A DNA stretch of 64,000 nucleotides. It comes from Brachypodius melanocephalos. Taxonomy: Eukaryota > Chordata > Aves > Passeriformes > Pycnonotidae. The DNA lies in contig VZSR01000520.1 in the NCBI GenBank assembly GCA_013398615.1, positions 35,630,981 to 35,694,980 of the forward strand. Reading direction: 5' to 3'. How positions within the stretch are numbered: the stretch's first letter is position 1; each line of letters starts with the position of its first letter. The translations under genes were made by a program, and so were the position numbers. The notes beneath the pieces were generated by a model that was given only the letters and a program-made list of their open reading frames with translations, was not told the DNA's origin and did not search any database. This document shows positions 34,295-48,470 of the stretch, piece after piece.

Positions 34295-35712
34295 AAATGC
34301 CCTGTGGCAAACCAGCAGTGTTGCAAGGACTTTCACACAAGATACGAGCAGAATAAATGCACATCATGTAAAATGATCTGACTTGTAATAATTCCAAAGA
34401 GAAAATATAGTTATTTTCCTCTATGTAAATACATGCACTCAGACTAGAATATGAGCATTCCTCCATATTCTTTACAGTTAAACTAATATGACTTCAGCAG
34501 CTCCTATCAATTAACAATTTTTATCTTTTAACGCCATCTTTATTTTTCAATATTGTCCAATAAAGGAAACATTTGAAAACTGTCTGGGGTTCAGAAGCAG
34601 TGAGAAACCACAAATACTACATTTTGCCAGTGTAGTGCTTCAAGCCTCATGTAGCATTTTAATATCTATCTGCAGCACTGCTGACCTTTCGGAACAACTG
34701 ACACAATACTGAAAATTAATCAAAAATATTCAACCATTTACTTGGCAAAAAGGTTGTGATGGAAAAGCTCAAGTCCTTATCTAAGGTAAAGTGGTAAAAA
34801 ATACCTACGAGGTAAGATATTCTTGTTCTGTGTACTGTCAGTCCTGAACTATCGGTAGGAAAAACTGGAACGATTTGAAGAGATTTGAGGACTTCCTCTT
34901 GTGCTAAGTAACTCTAAAGGTTTTTATCTTCAATTACAGCATCTTTTTTAATAGATGGAATTCTTAGGATTAGGAGTAAATATGGAATTCTGACTGATTT
35001 TGAAAAATAAAAATATTTAAGATCCACAAAACATGACGTGGACAGCTTCTTCTTCCCAATATGTGGGGCCATAGGTGTCTAAATATTGACTGAGAAGTTT
35101 TATATTTTCTTCCTTTCTTTGAAAGCTTTTCATATTATGATCAACCATGAAAGCTGGAACAAGATCAAGCATACTTCACTGCTAACAGAGGATGTGGTTT
35201 AACCAGTTCATAAAGGTCCCTTAGCTCCAACCCTGTTGCATCTAAGCACAACTCCAAATCAGGAAACAGTCCCATTCCTGATTCATCCATCAATCTTCCA
35301 CAGCAGCAGAACAAATTGAGACAAAATAGGTATCCTTGAGAGAGTTCTCTGAATGTATATTGATAGGTATCTTTCCCTAATGCCAAAAGTAGATTACAGT
35401 CCAATGCAGCATTAGTTCAATTTTCCACATTAAATATTCTCATAACATATATAGTGATGGATACTTTTAACTATGTGGGTTAAAACAAAATATCCAAGCT
35501 CCTGCTCCATACACCTCCTCCTTGAATGGTAACAAAAGCTTCAAAAACTCAAATAAGCTGTCTTGCTACAATCATCATTTAAAAAAATGCAGAGAGGTGT
35601 GAAACAGGGGGAGGTAACTTTTTACCTTTCATTTCTTCGAATGGAGTGAGAGCTATTCCTGCATTTATGCAAAAGCATTTCAAGATATGCAAATGACAGG
35701 ATTGTTCCAGAC

Positions 35713-35750
35713 ATTAAAGCAGTTGTGGTTTATTAAAGCAGTTGTGGTTT
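35713..35750. repeat. Perfect 19-bp tandem duplication
   Basis: The unit ATTAAAGCAGTTGTGGTTT occurs twice without mismatch (35713-35731 and 35732-35750). No gene context. Confidence 0.95.
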
Positions 35751-38700
35751 ACTGGATACAGCATTTACTGAATACTCCTTTAATGATTATAAAGGCAAGT
35801 TAGGAGGAAGGAGAAATTAAATTATTGTTAAACAATTCAATATTCTGTATTATTATCTAAAACTACTCAGGCCTGAGAAATAATGTTTTAAAGGAGTTAA
35901 ATCCCTCTAAATGGTGCAACTGAGGGTTTCTGACACTATGTTGGGTTCTGGAAGCAATACAACTAAGTTAATATAATACTAAACCTGTCAATTATCTCTT
36001 CTGCCAAGCACAACTCAGAATTAATATATTCCTATATTTGTTTCAATTCCAGACCCTGTTTGTATTACTGACCCAATACTACATTTAAAAAGACACACAT
36101 ATGTACATGACCCTAGTCAACAGCCATCAGTGGAAGAGAGTTCTTTTCTTCTATAATATTAAAATAGATAGTCCTGTAATACAGTCAGTTGTGAACTGCA
36201 TTTTCAGAGTGGAACACAAACACACAAGTTTGAACAGAGACTCCCGCCTAAAAACAACACAGCAGATTTTGCTTTATTCAGGATTACCCAGGTCCACAAA
36301 CCCTGGTTATCAAAAATTAGAAAATACTAAGCAAAAGAAAGAATTCCATCCTGTTCTTACCATGTTAGTTGTAGTTTGTATCGATGCTGCCAAACCACCA
36401 ATTATTATGCCTGGTATCATCTAATTACCAGAAATATAGTAGCTTGATTGCAGCAACATTAAGTAGCCAACATCAAAGCAACGACGATCAAAAGGCGTGA
36501 GCTGTTTTCTTAATTCAATAGTTCTCAATTTTCAGAAAAAAATGCAGCTGAATTCTGTGAGGCTGACTGGCAGTTGCATTGGCAGAGCCTGGACTACACC
36601 TCCCCTTTCTGCTGCTGCTGAGCTCAGCTTATACTTTGGATATCTCAAGACCTACCAGAAGAAAACAGTAACAGCCTGGCAGGTACATTCCTGGTGACTG
36701 ACAAGGAACGACCCGGAAAGGACAGAAGAATGAGATAAGCAGTAGAACACATCTCCACCACGCTGAATGTGGGAGACAAAACTCAAATTCACAAACAATC
36801 TCTTGCAGTTATCACTGTATCACTCCTCCAGTCTGGGCAGTTCTGTACACTCATCAATTCTTTCACTTAACGATGAGTACTGGATCAAGTGTACTTTCTT
36901 ATCCTCATTTATTCTCACAATACCCTGCAGCTGACCAAGAGGCCAACTTCAGAGGTAAACCAAACCAGACTCTGAAGACATCCATGAAGCAGCACAGAAG
37001 TGCAGGGCAGATGTAATAAACACACAGTCAGACTGGCTGGATCAGAAGAAGCAGTGGGAGCATGCAAGCAACAAAGAACTCGACCTAGTTATGGGGGAAT
37101 TAAATGAAAGGAGCAAGTTTCTGGAAGCAAACCAAAAAAAGGCATGAATGCAATCAAAGATTTGGAAAAGCAAAGATATTTCAGATTTTAAAAAAACAAA
37201 CAAACAAACCAAAAATCTTCAAAGGTTACTAAAAATCTTTAGATACCGAATAATTTCTTTTATCAACAAGGAATAATCAAGCATTTTAAAGTAAATTACT
37301 CCACCATTAACATGCCAATACAGCAAGTCCAATTAAATCAGAGGCATTAACATCCCTAATTTTGATGTATACTGGTAAACATCCCAGATTTATACTGGGA
37401 AAGCTTACATCTAAGGTTATTACAAAACTGCCGTTAGTTGGGAAATTACATAGTTTTTATAGCTCTCCTTATGAACAAGTGCATCCATACTGATATCACT
37501 TAAGCTGATTCCCAACACAGGCATCTGACTGATTAGGAGAACGGCATCACAGCCATCAACATTGCACTAATCACATCATTTATCTTACTAATTGTTATAC
37601 TGGATTATGTAGAACAACTTTCCCCCTGCATACCATGGTGTATTTGTAAAGAATTCATAACTCAATTAATGCAAACATATATTAAATTTATAATAATAAA
37701 TAAAAGTTTAAATTATTCAGAATAAGTATTGAAATATAAATGACTTTCAATTTCATTGACTAATCATTTGCTTTCATCAGCTAATGAGCAGCTTATTTGA
37801 GTAGGCATACACAGATGCATTAAAACGCCTACAGAGGCAGATAATTGATGCCTTCCAGAATGACTTAAGCAGATTACATGCCTAACTTTCAATGGAGATT
37901 TCCTCTTCTTCCTCAGCATTGCTTCCTCAACCTTGAAGAGGAAGTCTCTCATTTCTCTTTAGCTAATGATTTTAAGAAATTAACTTTTTCATAACTTCCT
38001 GATTTGCAATTCAACCTACTTCAAATACTAAAACTGGTGAAAAAAATCACCAAACCACTTAAGCAAAAAAAAAACAAACCCAAAACCAACACCCTCTGAG
38101 CATCTAAGACTTGTAACAGAAAAGTCATTTTGAAAGGTAATTTCAAAGATATGTGATTTTTAAGTTAAAAATTATTAAGTTTGACCTCGTTGCACAGACA
38201 AGATGTTAGAGAAAGTGAGACTTATCAACTAAAGCAATGAAGTACATTGGAAAACAAAAGTGCCTTAAATCCTTATGAGCAAGCTGTCACTGAGAAGAGT
38301 GACCTTATTACTCCTCTTTTAGTAGGATTAAGCACGTGGCATGTGCAGAGGTTTTACGTCCCATCATTTTACCGGATTGGTATTTCACTTTAGCTTTCTC
38401 AAATACACTTATAAACATCTGTAGCTGGTTGTACAGTCAAATTTTCCTAAAAGAGTACGAAGAAATAAATTTCTGATGTAAACAAAGCACAGGAAAGATT
38501 CTTTTTATTTTATCATTTTTCTTTCATTCTCACTCAGCAGCAAGACAAAACACTGTAGAATAAAGGCTTCCCAATCACAGCTTGATGTGCTTTTTGTACA
38601 GCACAGTCATACCCTCAAAGCACCACTCTTACTCTCTTCAATCTACCTGCTGCCTTCACAACTGTTTCCAAATAATCTGTGACCACATCTGAGTCAGACT

Positions 38701-41700
38701 GCAACAGAATGAAAGAAATCACATAGAATAAATTGTTTCTTAGATGAATTAGTCTTGTTAATTCACTTTACCATAAAACTTCAGAAATGTTTGCTCCAAT
38801 GAAGTTTAACAACAAATGCCAGTACCTGGAGGGAGAAGGTTTTCTTATTTCCCTAGGCACAAATGCCATCTAAAATGCATGTCAAACTAGAGCCCAAGAT
38901 ACAGTCTATGCTCCTCAGGTGTCTAACAGGAAAAACATTTTACTGTTTTGAGTAGCACCTCTGTGATCATGTACTCCCTAATTAGAATGCAAAATTTTAA
39001 ATTATCTAAAGTTTTCTGATTTTGTCTTTTGAATTAAGCCTTGACAGTATCATATTATTAATTGAAAATACTCCTGGCCTTAAGCATTGGCTACTACTTC
39101 CTACAAAAATTACATATACACTCAAACAATATTCCTAAAGTATGCCAGTAAACTGAATTTTTTAAGCATTGCTTATCTTTGTATCCAATAGTTTACAAGA
39201 GTTTAGCCCACACTCAACTGCTCAACTCATAACATTGAAAAGCACACTGTTTACATTCTGGACATTCTTCCTTTAAGATCCCGTACATCCATCTAGGACA
39301 AGTCTACTACAATTATATGGTATCACCATTCAATTACATTTTAACAAAAACTGCAGCCAATTTTTAATCATAAAATTGAGTTTAGCCTATGGAGAAAAAC
39401 AAAAAACCACCAAAACCACGGTTTGGAAAATTTCTATAGCCTAAGCCCACCCCTAGTTCTACTCTGAATGCAAATTTATGGGGTGGGGAGAAAGATCTTA
39501 CTCAAGCTGGGAGTGGGAAAAAAACAAAACAAGAAAGTTTTCCTGATTTGCAAAGCTAACCTACCTCTCTCTCAACTACTGTAACTTGCTACTTTTGAAC
39601 TTCCTACATAATTATCCAGCAAATTCTGCTCTGGATAGTGCACAGTCCTAAAGCTCTGATTTCAAATGAGTGATTATAACTCTCTAGCAGGCTCATGGTA
39701 AACAAACTAGAGAGTTGTTTGGTTTTGTCTGGGGACAATGATGATTGGCTTTAGCGGTTTTGGTTTTTTTAAAATTAGGACAATGATTTTCCCTCCCCTC
39801 ACTAAAATGGAAACATTGCGCTTCGAAGAGCGTTTAAAGCTAATCAAATTATATGCGACATCTTGAACGTATCACTACCAAAAACTTCACCCCACCACTT
39901 TCATAAGAATGGAAAACTGGATAGAGGAAAACATTTATTTTTAATAAAATTTAATAACTTGAAGTTATTAAGTAATTGATTTGTATCTAATTGTATTAGT
40001 GTCTTGGAAAATATAATCACTACATCTGAGACAAAAAGGAAAGTAAGTCCTAGAATTCTAAGCAGTTTCTTGTACAGATTCCTAATTATGGAGTCATAAC
40101 TACAAATTACCATTTGCTAAAAATGAGAGACTTTAAACTAGGCATAATTTCAGATGTGAATTTTCCAAGCTAATAGCTAGTTTAAGTGTTCCATCTTGAT
40201 AACTGCACTGATTATTCTTACTTTTATTAAAAAGTTGGTCATACCTCAGAATAGTACTAGCTAAAGATGTAGTTGGTAAATCCAATTGTCCTCTTATTTA
40301 ATTTTCCTAGAATAATTTTCCCCTCACTTTGGTTCCTATCCTGGATTTACCACAGCTGATTTTTATACATAAACCGACAAAACTACTGTCATAACACACT
40401 TGTTTATACCACCAGCTATTAACAGTAAGTGAAAAAGTACAAAGTCATTAAAAACATGCTATAATTATTTCAATTAATTGGTGAGGTAATAGTTCGAGAT
40501 TAGTTTTCACGAGACTGTAGATCCAATCTGGTAACAACAAAGTGCTCAATGAAGCAATCCCACTGTCACTGGTCCTTCTGTTCTCCAACAGCTTTGACAC
40601 TTGTCTGACTCTAAGGGAAAAAAAGTAGTTCAGGACAACACAACCAAGTGGTTTTTTTTTCCTTGACCTAGGCAACTTTTCTACTGGCTCAGCAAGCTGA
40701 ATTCAGTAGCTCATATGGATCAGAGGAGTGTTAGAGCTGGCATAAAGAGGAGACTGTCATCCACTTTGACAGCCACTTGAACGCCTTCATTGCAGAAAAC
40801 AAGAAAATTTGATTCAAGAGGTTTTTGACCATGCAATTTAAAACCAGACACCAGCTTCTCTATTGTCAACAGAGGCTGAACTGTGTTACACTAAGATAAA
40901 TAAAAATTCCAAACTCAAAACTTCTGCCTGTGTAGTCCAAAATTATTTAAATAGTGCAAAACACCTAGAGGCAGCAGACTGCAGTAACGGGATGAACCGA
41001 TAAAAGGTTTTAACAATTCCTAACAGCTGTCAATGTATACATTAGTAGCATTAGCAGCATACTAGTCCAAATCCCTGCCAGAAATCAGCACCTGCTTCAT
41101 CATTATGCCAGTCACTACATGCCCTAAAATCATCCCGTAATTCCTTGCAGACCCTCATCAGCTGAGATAACTGGTCAGTAGACAGTTTTAACAAATAATG
41201 AATTTTGTCACTAAAAACTACATCCTGTATTCAGTTTAGGCAACACCGTCATTAGAAAACCATCCTCCAGACAACATACTATTAATAAGGCAGGTTTAAC
41301 TTCTTAAATTCAACACAGCAAAGCATTAACTATGCAAAGATTACAACAGGGAAAATTGCTCATTTCCTGGAAGTTGATCATATGTCTTTCAAAGACCCAG
41401 GGAGCTCATAAATGTCTTTGGCATTCTTCCAACCCTCTTTTCAATTAAATACTTGAAGATAAAAATGCATAGCTTTTGTAAAACCTACACACTTTCTCCT
41501 CCAGAGCTTCATCACCCATCATGCCTCAAAGTTGCTCAGTAGGCAGTACAGCCACACTTCTGTAGTGGAAGATTTCATCACCTCAGAGTCTTTGTGATTG
41601 ATTACACAGTAAACAAATCAACTGATCTCTTCAGTATATAAACTTCTGAATATACTGGGTATACATTTCTGGAAATACCTGGATATATGTTTATTTTTTG

Positions 41701-44700
41701 AGTTATAATCTTTGAAAGTATACAGACAGTTTCCTTTTGCCCTATCGCTTACAGCTTGCTATCTTTCTTTAGTGTCAGTGAACTCCTGAGGCCAATGCTG
41801 ATAGAGTTCAATATTCTTTAGAAACAAAGAAAGGAAAAAATTTCCCCACACTCTGTTTTTACACGTTGTAAAAAATTGTAAGGCAGTCCATGAGACCTTG
41901 CTGACAGTAACTGTAGAAATAATGAAAAAGATACAAAGATAATCCCATAACGCTCAGTAACATGCTTCTATCACTTCCCCCTTACAGTCTCTGCCATTCA
42001 TGCTGAGTCTGTTCACTAAACTGGCAGAAAATATTCATATTCCAATTTTCCTCTTATTCTGTCTCACAGAAACAGGAAAGTATAAGCAGCAAGAAGGACA
42101 AATGACAAAAACACATACATCTTCTTGGGGACTCAAAAAACACAGCAGAAACAGAGGTTTAAGTGTGTGTTTATTTGGGTTTGGATTTTTTTTGGTTTTG
42201 TTTTGTTTAAGAAGTAGTGCACTTTTTTTATGTTCATTATGTATCTCCAATAGTAATTTAGTTTCCAGTCTTGGAGGTCATTGAGATAGCACTATGTTAG
42301 ACAGCAAGAACCATGGAAAATTATTTTCAGTAGCTGGGGAGTAAACATTTGATTTTTTCCCCAAGACAAATTTTAACAGAGGTCATATCCCCTCTTAACA
42401 ACTTTACATAGCAATTTGACAATATGGGCATTTAACTTTAGTTGAAAGATGGCAAAGGTTGTGGGTCACTAGAAGAAATTGACTGACTAGAGCTTTTGTC
42501 TGTATTGTAAGTATTCTCATTTTATGTCTTCTTCCAAAAACAAAAGTCTAGTAGCCATTAACCATGAAGGTATAGCAAAGCATAAGTTTTCCTGCTCAGA
42601 AATACACAGCTTCAGTGAGGAATTAAGTCTTGCTTGAGATTGACCTCAGACACTAATATTCTGAATAAAGAGGAAATATATCAATTAGTATTATGAATCC
42701 ATAAAACCCTAGTTAGTAAGTAAGATCAAATATATTTAAATGTTTTAAGGTATGCAGAATATAAACATCTGAAAAATGTCCTTTATTTATGCACTGAAAG
42801 TTAAGAGGGGGTGAAAAAAACCACCCTGAAATAACTTGCTGAACCTCAGTGAAAGAAGTCTTCTATGGTTTGAATGCTGTCTACAATTCACATCACCTCT
42901 GGAAGTTTTTACTACAAACTACAAGGCAACTTCACCTTTAGATAGCTACGCCTTTTTAATTTCTGCTTGAACAAAAAAATATAGAATGAAAGTATCATAA
43001 AAGTGACAGTTCAAAGAAAGCTGTAAGAAACTTGGTCTAGATCAGAAACAAAGCAGACTTTGCAAACAAAAGAGAAACATGAATTGCAAAGGTAGCCAGC
43101 CCAGACATGCTTGCATAGCCAAATCACCTCAATGGAGTCAAACAAATTAACTTTAAAAAGCAAAAATGTATTTGCCTCACTTTCTAATGAAAGGAGATTT
43201 ATGCAATCAGTAAGTGGGGAAGTCTAAAACTCCAATTCAGTTTTCAAAAATTAAAGATTAAAAAAAATCCTAAATTCTGTATTTAAGATCAATTTCTTTA
43301 CTGCTACCCAGCTACTTACTAACATCTGAACTGACAAAAAGGCATGGTGTGACAAATTAACAAGAATCAGAATCCAAAAGAGGAGACAGGTACTGGAGAT
43401 CAGGTTTTAATAACTAAAAACAAGGGGTTGGTTCAGGAGTTTTTTATGTTTGTGTGTGCATTTGCACAAATGAAAAAACACAGTGATACTGATATTTAAA
43501 ACAAAAAATTCCTGAGGCTAGCTAAAATAGTCCTAAACTGATCACCTCTGTTTCCAGCAACCAGCCCTTCCAGTCAGTAGCCGCCCTGCTGCTTCTCAGA
43601 TCTCTCATGCTCATTCAGTGAACCCAAAGGAATTAATCCTTCTTGAAGAATAACAGAATACTTAAAACATGGGCAGAAACTGATCATGCTAGCTTACATC
43701 ACAGAAGTACTGAGTCACTGACATAAAGAAAAGAAAGCACAGCAAACCAAGACTTTCTACTACCACTAGCTAAGATCAAGAGAGAACACTTTTGATTTTT
43801 TGTCTTTCTAAGAAGGAACTCAGAAGTAACATCAGTGCCAATATAAACACATATCACAGACTGACAAGTGCATTGCACTTAAGGGCCACAACAAGCAGTA
43901 CTGAAGTCTCTTGGATGCAGGAGTATTTACAAAAGTGGAAAATACTGCTCCTTCTTCTCTTTCCCATCAGAGAACAGCCTTTCAATACCTGCAGCTGAGC
44001 AATATCACAAGAAAATTTCTTCACACAAGTTTCAGTTCTCTGCTTCTTGACGGTATGATTTTGAAGGTGACAAATATAATGGAAAACTGCTTTAACTAAC
44101 GCAATCTGCAATACAGAGCAGGAATAACAAGGGAATTCCAAATATGCTGTTCAGCATACAAACTTGAAAAATCACGAGCATGCAAGAACTACGAAAACAA
44201 AGAGTTTACCTAACATAATAACATGGCATAGATTTAAGTGGGCACTGCTTTGTTCTCTAGATTATGTCTCATAGAATGTTTATTTTAATAACAGTCCTAA
44301 AGCCACCATACTCATAATCGACACAGTTTAAACATCAAAACTTGAAATGTCAACAAAGACTATTAACTTCAGCTAAAAAATTAACTTTTAGTTTTCACAA
44401 AAAAACCTAAACATAGATCAAGTTTCTTCCCTTCTGATTTATGACAATACATGTGGTACTCACAAAGGCTAAAGGATGGAAAAAATATATAGGCATGTGT
44501 AAAGAAAAATCAAGCTTTCTGATCTACTCCAACTATTCTCAGCCTTCAGGATACAGCATTCTAAAACCACATTGCACACATTTTGTAGGAGCTCCTTTTC
44601 TACACAACGCCATAATTATACTTTAACTTTCTTTAAAAGTAGCACTTCTTAAATATATGTATATATATAAATAAAACCAAATTTCTGCTATCAGTCTATA

Positions 44701-44929
44701 GAAATTATTGAACACATGAAGGTGATAGGATACAGATGGCCAGTGGTTGGTTACACAGTCAGTCAGGAGCCACCTTGCTGTTCTGCTAACAACCTATCAC
44801 AGTAGGTATACTCTCTAGTTAGTATTACCTACATGAGAGGGTAAGAAGGTCAGAGAGAATCAGGGAACAACAGAACAACCCAGAATGTTCAGAAGTTATA
44901 CCTGCTGCCTGCTAGTGATGCCTTTTCAC

Positions 44930-45300
44930 CAGCCCTAAAACCACAAGCGAGACACAGGTGATAAAAACGGGTCACCTTTACAAGGATCCTTATGATGCAC
45001 AACATGCTGGATGAAAAGCTCCAAAGATGCATAGGTAACATAAAGCAGATACAATTTTTATGTTTAGCAAATTAGCATAACTGACAAGAACCCCCAATTA
45101 GAGATATAGGTGATGAGGCGATTCCTCCCTGGTTCTACCCTTTTCTGAAACTCCCCCTAGGATAATAACTACAATAACATTTTGTTCATGAAAATGTGTC
45201 TCGAAAAGTCATTTTGACCACAGGTCCCGGAGAACGTAACCTTGGACCCCCGGGGCTTGGAGCCAACGGGGAATTTCTTTTGTCTCTCTGTCTAATAGAG
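44930..45300. mobile_element. LTR-like block of foreign composition in intron 1
   Basis: The block is richer in GC and CpG than its surroundings, especially 45215-45275 (GGTCCCGGAGAACG, GGACCCCCGGGGCTTGG). The other half is AT-rich with an octamer-like ATTAGCAT at 45072-45079. A GC-rich end joined to an AT-rich regulatory-looking half is typical of LTRs, but I recognise no family and cannot define ends or orientation. Confidence 0.25.
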
Positions 45301-47459
45301 TAGGTAAAATGCTAGCTACAAATACAATAATAGGCTACAGAGCTACATATATATACGTAAAGACTACTGAGAATATACAGAAGCAAAATGGCAAAAAACC
45401 AATTTGGTATCAATAGATTAACACATGCCTCAAAATAACAAACTGGTCTGTAGTCTTACCACTTACTATAATGCTCATCATCCCTAAAGGCCTAGAATTC
45501 TTTTCAAAATCTTCCTGAACTCTTGCTCTTACTTATATTCTAAAGCTTATATAAAGAGAAATTAAACTATTTCAGCTCTTTTATCCATTTTACTAAATAA
45601 CTCCTCGCTCTTTTAAGAATGCACGTGTTTTCATTTGGTTTTGTCAGTAATTTGCATTTAGTACAGATCAATAGACATTTAGTCAGTTCACACTGAAAGC
45701 AAAGTCAAGCAGCGATACTTAGACTCTGAGCACCTGTGCTGAAACAAATCCACACACCTTGCTGAAAAAGTGGCAAAGTACTTTGCACATTTTTGAGGAT
45801 GGAAATGAGAAACATCTATGGACAACATTTAAAAAAAACCCGTAAAAATACACTTGTTTTTGAACTGCAGGTTTTAGGGTTTTTCCATTTGTATGCTACA
45901 GATGATCAAGGTATTTTAAAAAAAAAAGTAACTTCTAAAAAAACATTAGTGTAATATAACAGACAAAACAGCTTGGTTGGCTTCCCCCTACCAGTAACCA
46001 GTGGAGGACATGTTTGGAGCTGTATAATTGCAGAGCAGGCAGAAGTAGCTTCCACAGACCAGCCACCTTGGTGTTTGCCAAGACTGAAAAGATATTCCCG
46101 TTTTTATAGCCCTGGACGAACTTCACTACAAATTAATTGTTTCAATTGTCTTGTAAACTTCTGGCATTCCAAACAGACTGATGCACCATATCTTTCAGTT
46201 ACACATGGTGTAAAGGAGCATCACATTTGTGTTGTCTGTAGGATACAGAATTCCTGCAAAAACAGGAGAAACAATCAACATTTCCTACTTCTACTTTCTT
46301 CATGACTCTCTTTGTGATGCTTGTTATCCCTTCACTAGTATGTCCCCTCCTCATGTGAAAAGATCCAGTCAATTTTCAATCTACAGTTCTCTTAGCCTAA
46401 TACAACCTTTGTAAAGTAGAAGACAGATAAAGAGGAAATACCCAAACTGCATTTACTATTAAACATATGGCTGAGAACAGCTTTATATAATGACATATTG
46501 ATGCCATTTCATTCTCAATTAATTGTTAATTCTTGTATTAATCGCTTTATAGCTGCCAAGTACTGACCTGCCACTTTCACAAAACTGTATCATCAGGATG
46601 CTTTGAAGAACAGCAGTAGCTAATTCAGGGTCAACACTTCTGAATAAATATATACATATTTTTTAACCCTACCAATTAATAAGGTAACAATCTAATTATT
46701 AAACACGTAAAAAAAGCACCTTTCAGCTGAAAACTGCTAGCAGGACCTTCAAAGCTCAAAGACCACAGTGTAGATATAGACAATAGGAAAGACTCTTTTA
46801 AGAGAGGAACTTAGGAGAACAGTTATGAAATGAATTTCAGTTAGTGTCTGTACGAACTTGCTGAAACAAGCACCACCCCCACCGATGGAACACACACGTG
46901 CAGTCGGCATTTTAACAGAGCATCTAGAGTAGCTTATTTAAAGAAAACACGTAGAACACAGAAAAACAGGGCAAACTAAGTGTCTGCGAAGTTAACTGTT
47001 TTGATTTCCACGTTTAAGGAAAGAAAACGGAAGACAATCTTCCAGTCTACACACTTTCACCACTTGAGCCCACCACGTATCAAAAATACTCAAAGCTGAT
47101 CAGAAGTGCCAAACATTCTCCGGACTGTTAGCAATTAACTGAGATTCACTGTTCACTTTGAGTCACTGTTATTAAGCATTAATTTCTGGTTAAGCATAAT
47201 GCACACAAAAAATACCTTTTTTTTTTCTTAATCTGACATCAGTACCACCCTTCATCTTCAACTCATGCGAGCTATTTCTATATTATCTAACACAGCAACA
47301 AAATTTGCCTTTTTAACCTCTCATTTTTCAACGCGCATTCAACACAGCACAAGGTCTGCCTTAACCACGCTATCTTCATTTATCCTGGAAAAGGATGGAA
47401 AGGAAGCATAGAGGAGAGAAAATACATTCTTATATCGCCTTTAACATCAGCACTGCCGA

Positions 47460-48470
47460 GTTTAAACTCCTTTACTGCCCGCCACGGCTTTCCCTGGACA
47501 CGGCTGGAGGGCCCCAGAGCTCCCGGGAGGCTCCGGCGCGGCTGCCCCGGGGGCGCCGCTCACAGACAAAGCCGAGCGGGGCCGCAGCGCGGCCCAGCCG
47601 TGCGGGCCCCGCCGGCGCCGGGGGAGCTGCCCAGGCCGATCCCGGGGCCCGGGCGTCGGCGCGGGCGGCCGCTGAGGCGGAGGCGGGGCAGCACTGCCCG
47701 GGCCCCGGGAGGGAGGGACGGACCGCCGCCATCCCACCCCGCTAGTGGCGGCGCCGGGGCCGCGGCGGCTGCGGCCAGCGGGCGCGGCACACCCGCGCTC
47801 GGCCGCCATGCAGCTCCTGGCGCGCCATCTCCTACCTGCTCGGACCGGACCCAGCCCGGCGCTTCCCCCTACTACAGGCCGCGTCTCATTGTGCTCCCGC
47901 CGCCGCCATTTCCCCGCCGCCGCCTCAGTCCCCGCAGCTGTCAGGTCCCTCCATTCACCTGGGCCCAAGACGGCCTCCCCCTCCCTCCCTTGCCCCTGTG
48001 CTACGGCCTGCGCTACGCAAACGGAGCGCCGCCCCCGCCCCTCCCGCCCGTACCAACGGGGGCCGCCCAGCGCCCGCGGCGCAACCCCGCTCCGAGAATT
48101 CCGCCCTGCGCAATCCGCACGCTCCGCATCCCCCACGCTATGAGAGGAAGCAGGCGATTGGCGGCCGCAGCCGGGTAAAAGGTGAAAGGTTCGCCAGGCG
48201 GCCAATGGGACGGCGGGATACAGCGGCTGCCGGAGAGCCTCCGGCGCTCACGTGCGTGCGCGCTCCCTCCCCTCCCCCGCCGGAGCAGCGCGAGCGCTTG
48301 GCCATGCCCCGGGGGCGGGCGGGTCTCGCGCGCCGGGACGGGGGGCGGCGGGCGCGCGGCGGCGCTCAGTGGGAGCGGCGCCCGCCATCTTGAGAGGGGG
48401 GCCGAGGCCCCGGCCTTCGCTCCTTGTGCCACTGAGGCAGGGCTGGTCGTGGAGAGACGGATCTGAGCAC
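47460..48470. promoter_or_regulatory. CpG-island promoter of DICER1, TATA-less, possibly bidirectional
   Basis: About 1 kb is very GC- and CpG-rich, in sharp contrast to AT-rich flanks. There is no TATA box in the expected position. For minus-strand transcription, a CCAAT box (ATTGG on the plus strand at 48157-48161) lies about 150 bp upstream of the estimated DICER1 start. A YY1-like AAATGGCGGC (plus-strand complement at 47902-47911) sits just inside exon 1. A plus-oriented CCAAT occurs at 48202-48206, an E-box CACGTG near 48250, and a second YY1-like site (CCGCCATCTTG) near 48382-48392. The paired, oppositely oriented CCAAT boxes suggest divergent transcription, as for the human DICER1/DICER1-AS1 pair, but no plus-strand exon can be proved from sequence. 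Confidence 0.8.
47836..48010 (-). other. DICER1: DICER1 noncoding exon 1 (5' UTR), approximate 5' end
   Basis: The minus strand here carries a block close to the published mammalian DICER1 5' UTR as I recall it: a GCCCAGGTGAATGGAG segment (near 47954-47969), then CCTGACAGC, then a purine-rich stretch leading into GAAATGGCGGCGG. Downstream on the minus strand a strong donor CAG|GTAGGA falls at 47835-47834, giving the left edge 47836. The right edge is a transcription start region, not a splice site, and is only estimated. The block itself contains another donor-like CAG|GTGAAT at 47959/47958, which would shorten the exon if used. No coding potential is expected; the main ATG is in exon 2, about 26 kb away. 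Confidence 0.6.

Larger units (their letters stand above)
21918..47835 (-). other. DICER1 intron 1 (about 26 kb)
   Basis: The long first intron links the CpG-island exon 1 to the start-codon exon. Mostly AT-rich DNA with no supported gene. Recognised contents are CR1 tails near 22.9, 24.5 and 34.1 kb, a (GT)7 run, A-rich simple repeats, an isolated CpG-rich patch at 31.1-31.5 kb and an LTR-like block near 45 kb. Alternative first exons of DICER1 are known in mammals and could lie here, but none can be placed from sequence alone. Confidence 0.7.

Noticed and set aside
35165..35404. 79-codon minus-strand frame with a fairly complex composition
   Set aside because: Matches no family I know, is isolated in intron 1, and lacks splice or promoter context.
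47462..48205. Long open frames on both strands in the CpG island, up to 247 codons
   Set aside because: Composition is Ala/Pro/Gly/Arg-rich low complexity. GC-rich DNA lacks stops, and frames on both strands are equally long. They overlap the DICER1 promoter and exon 1.
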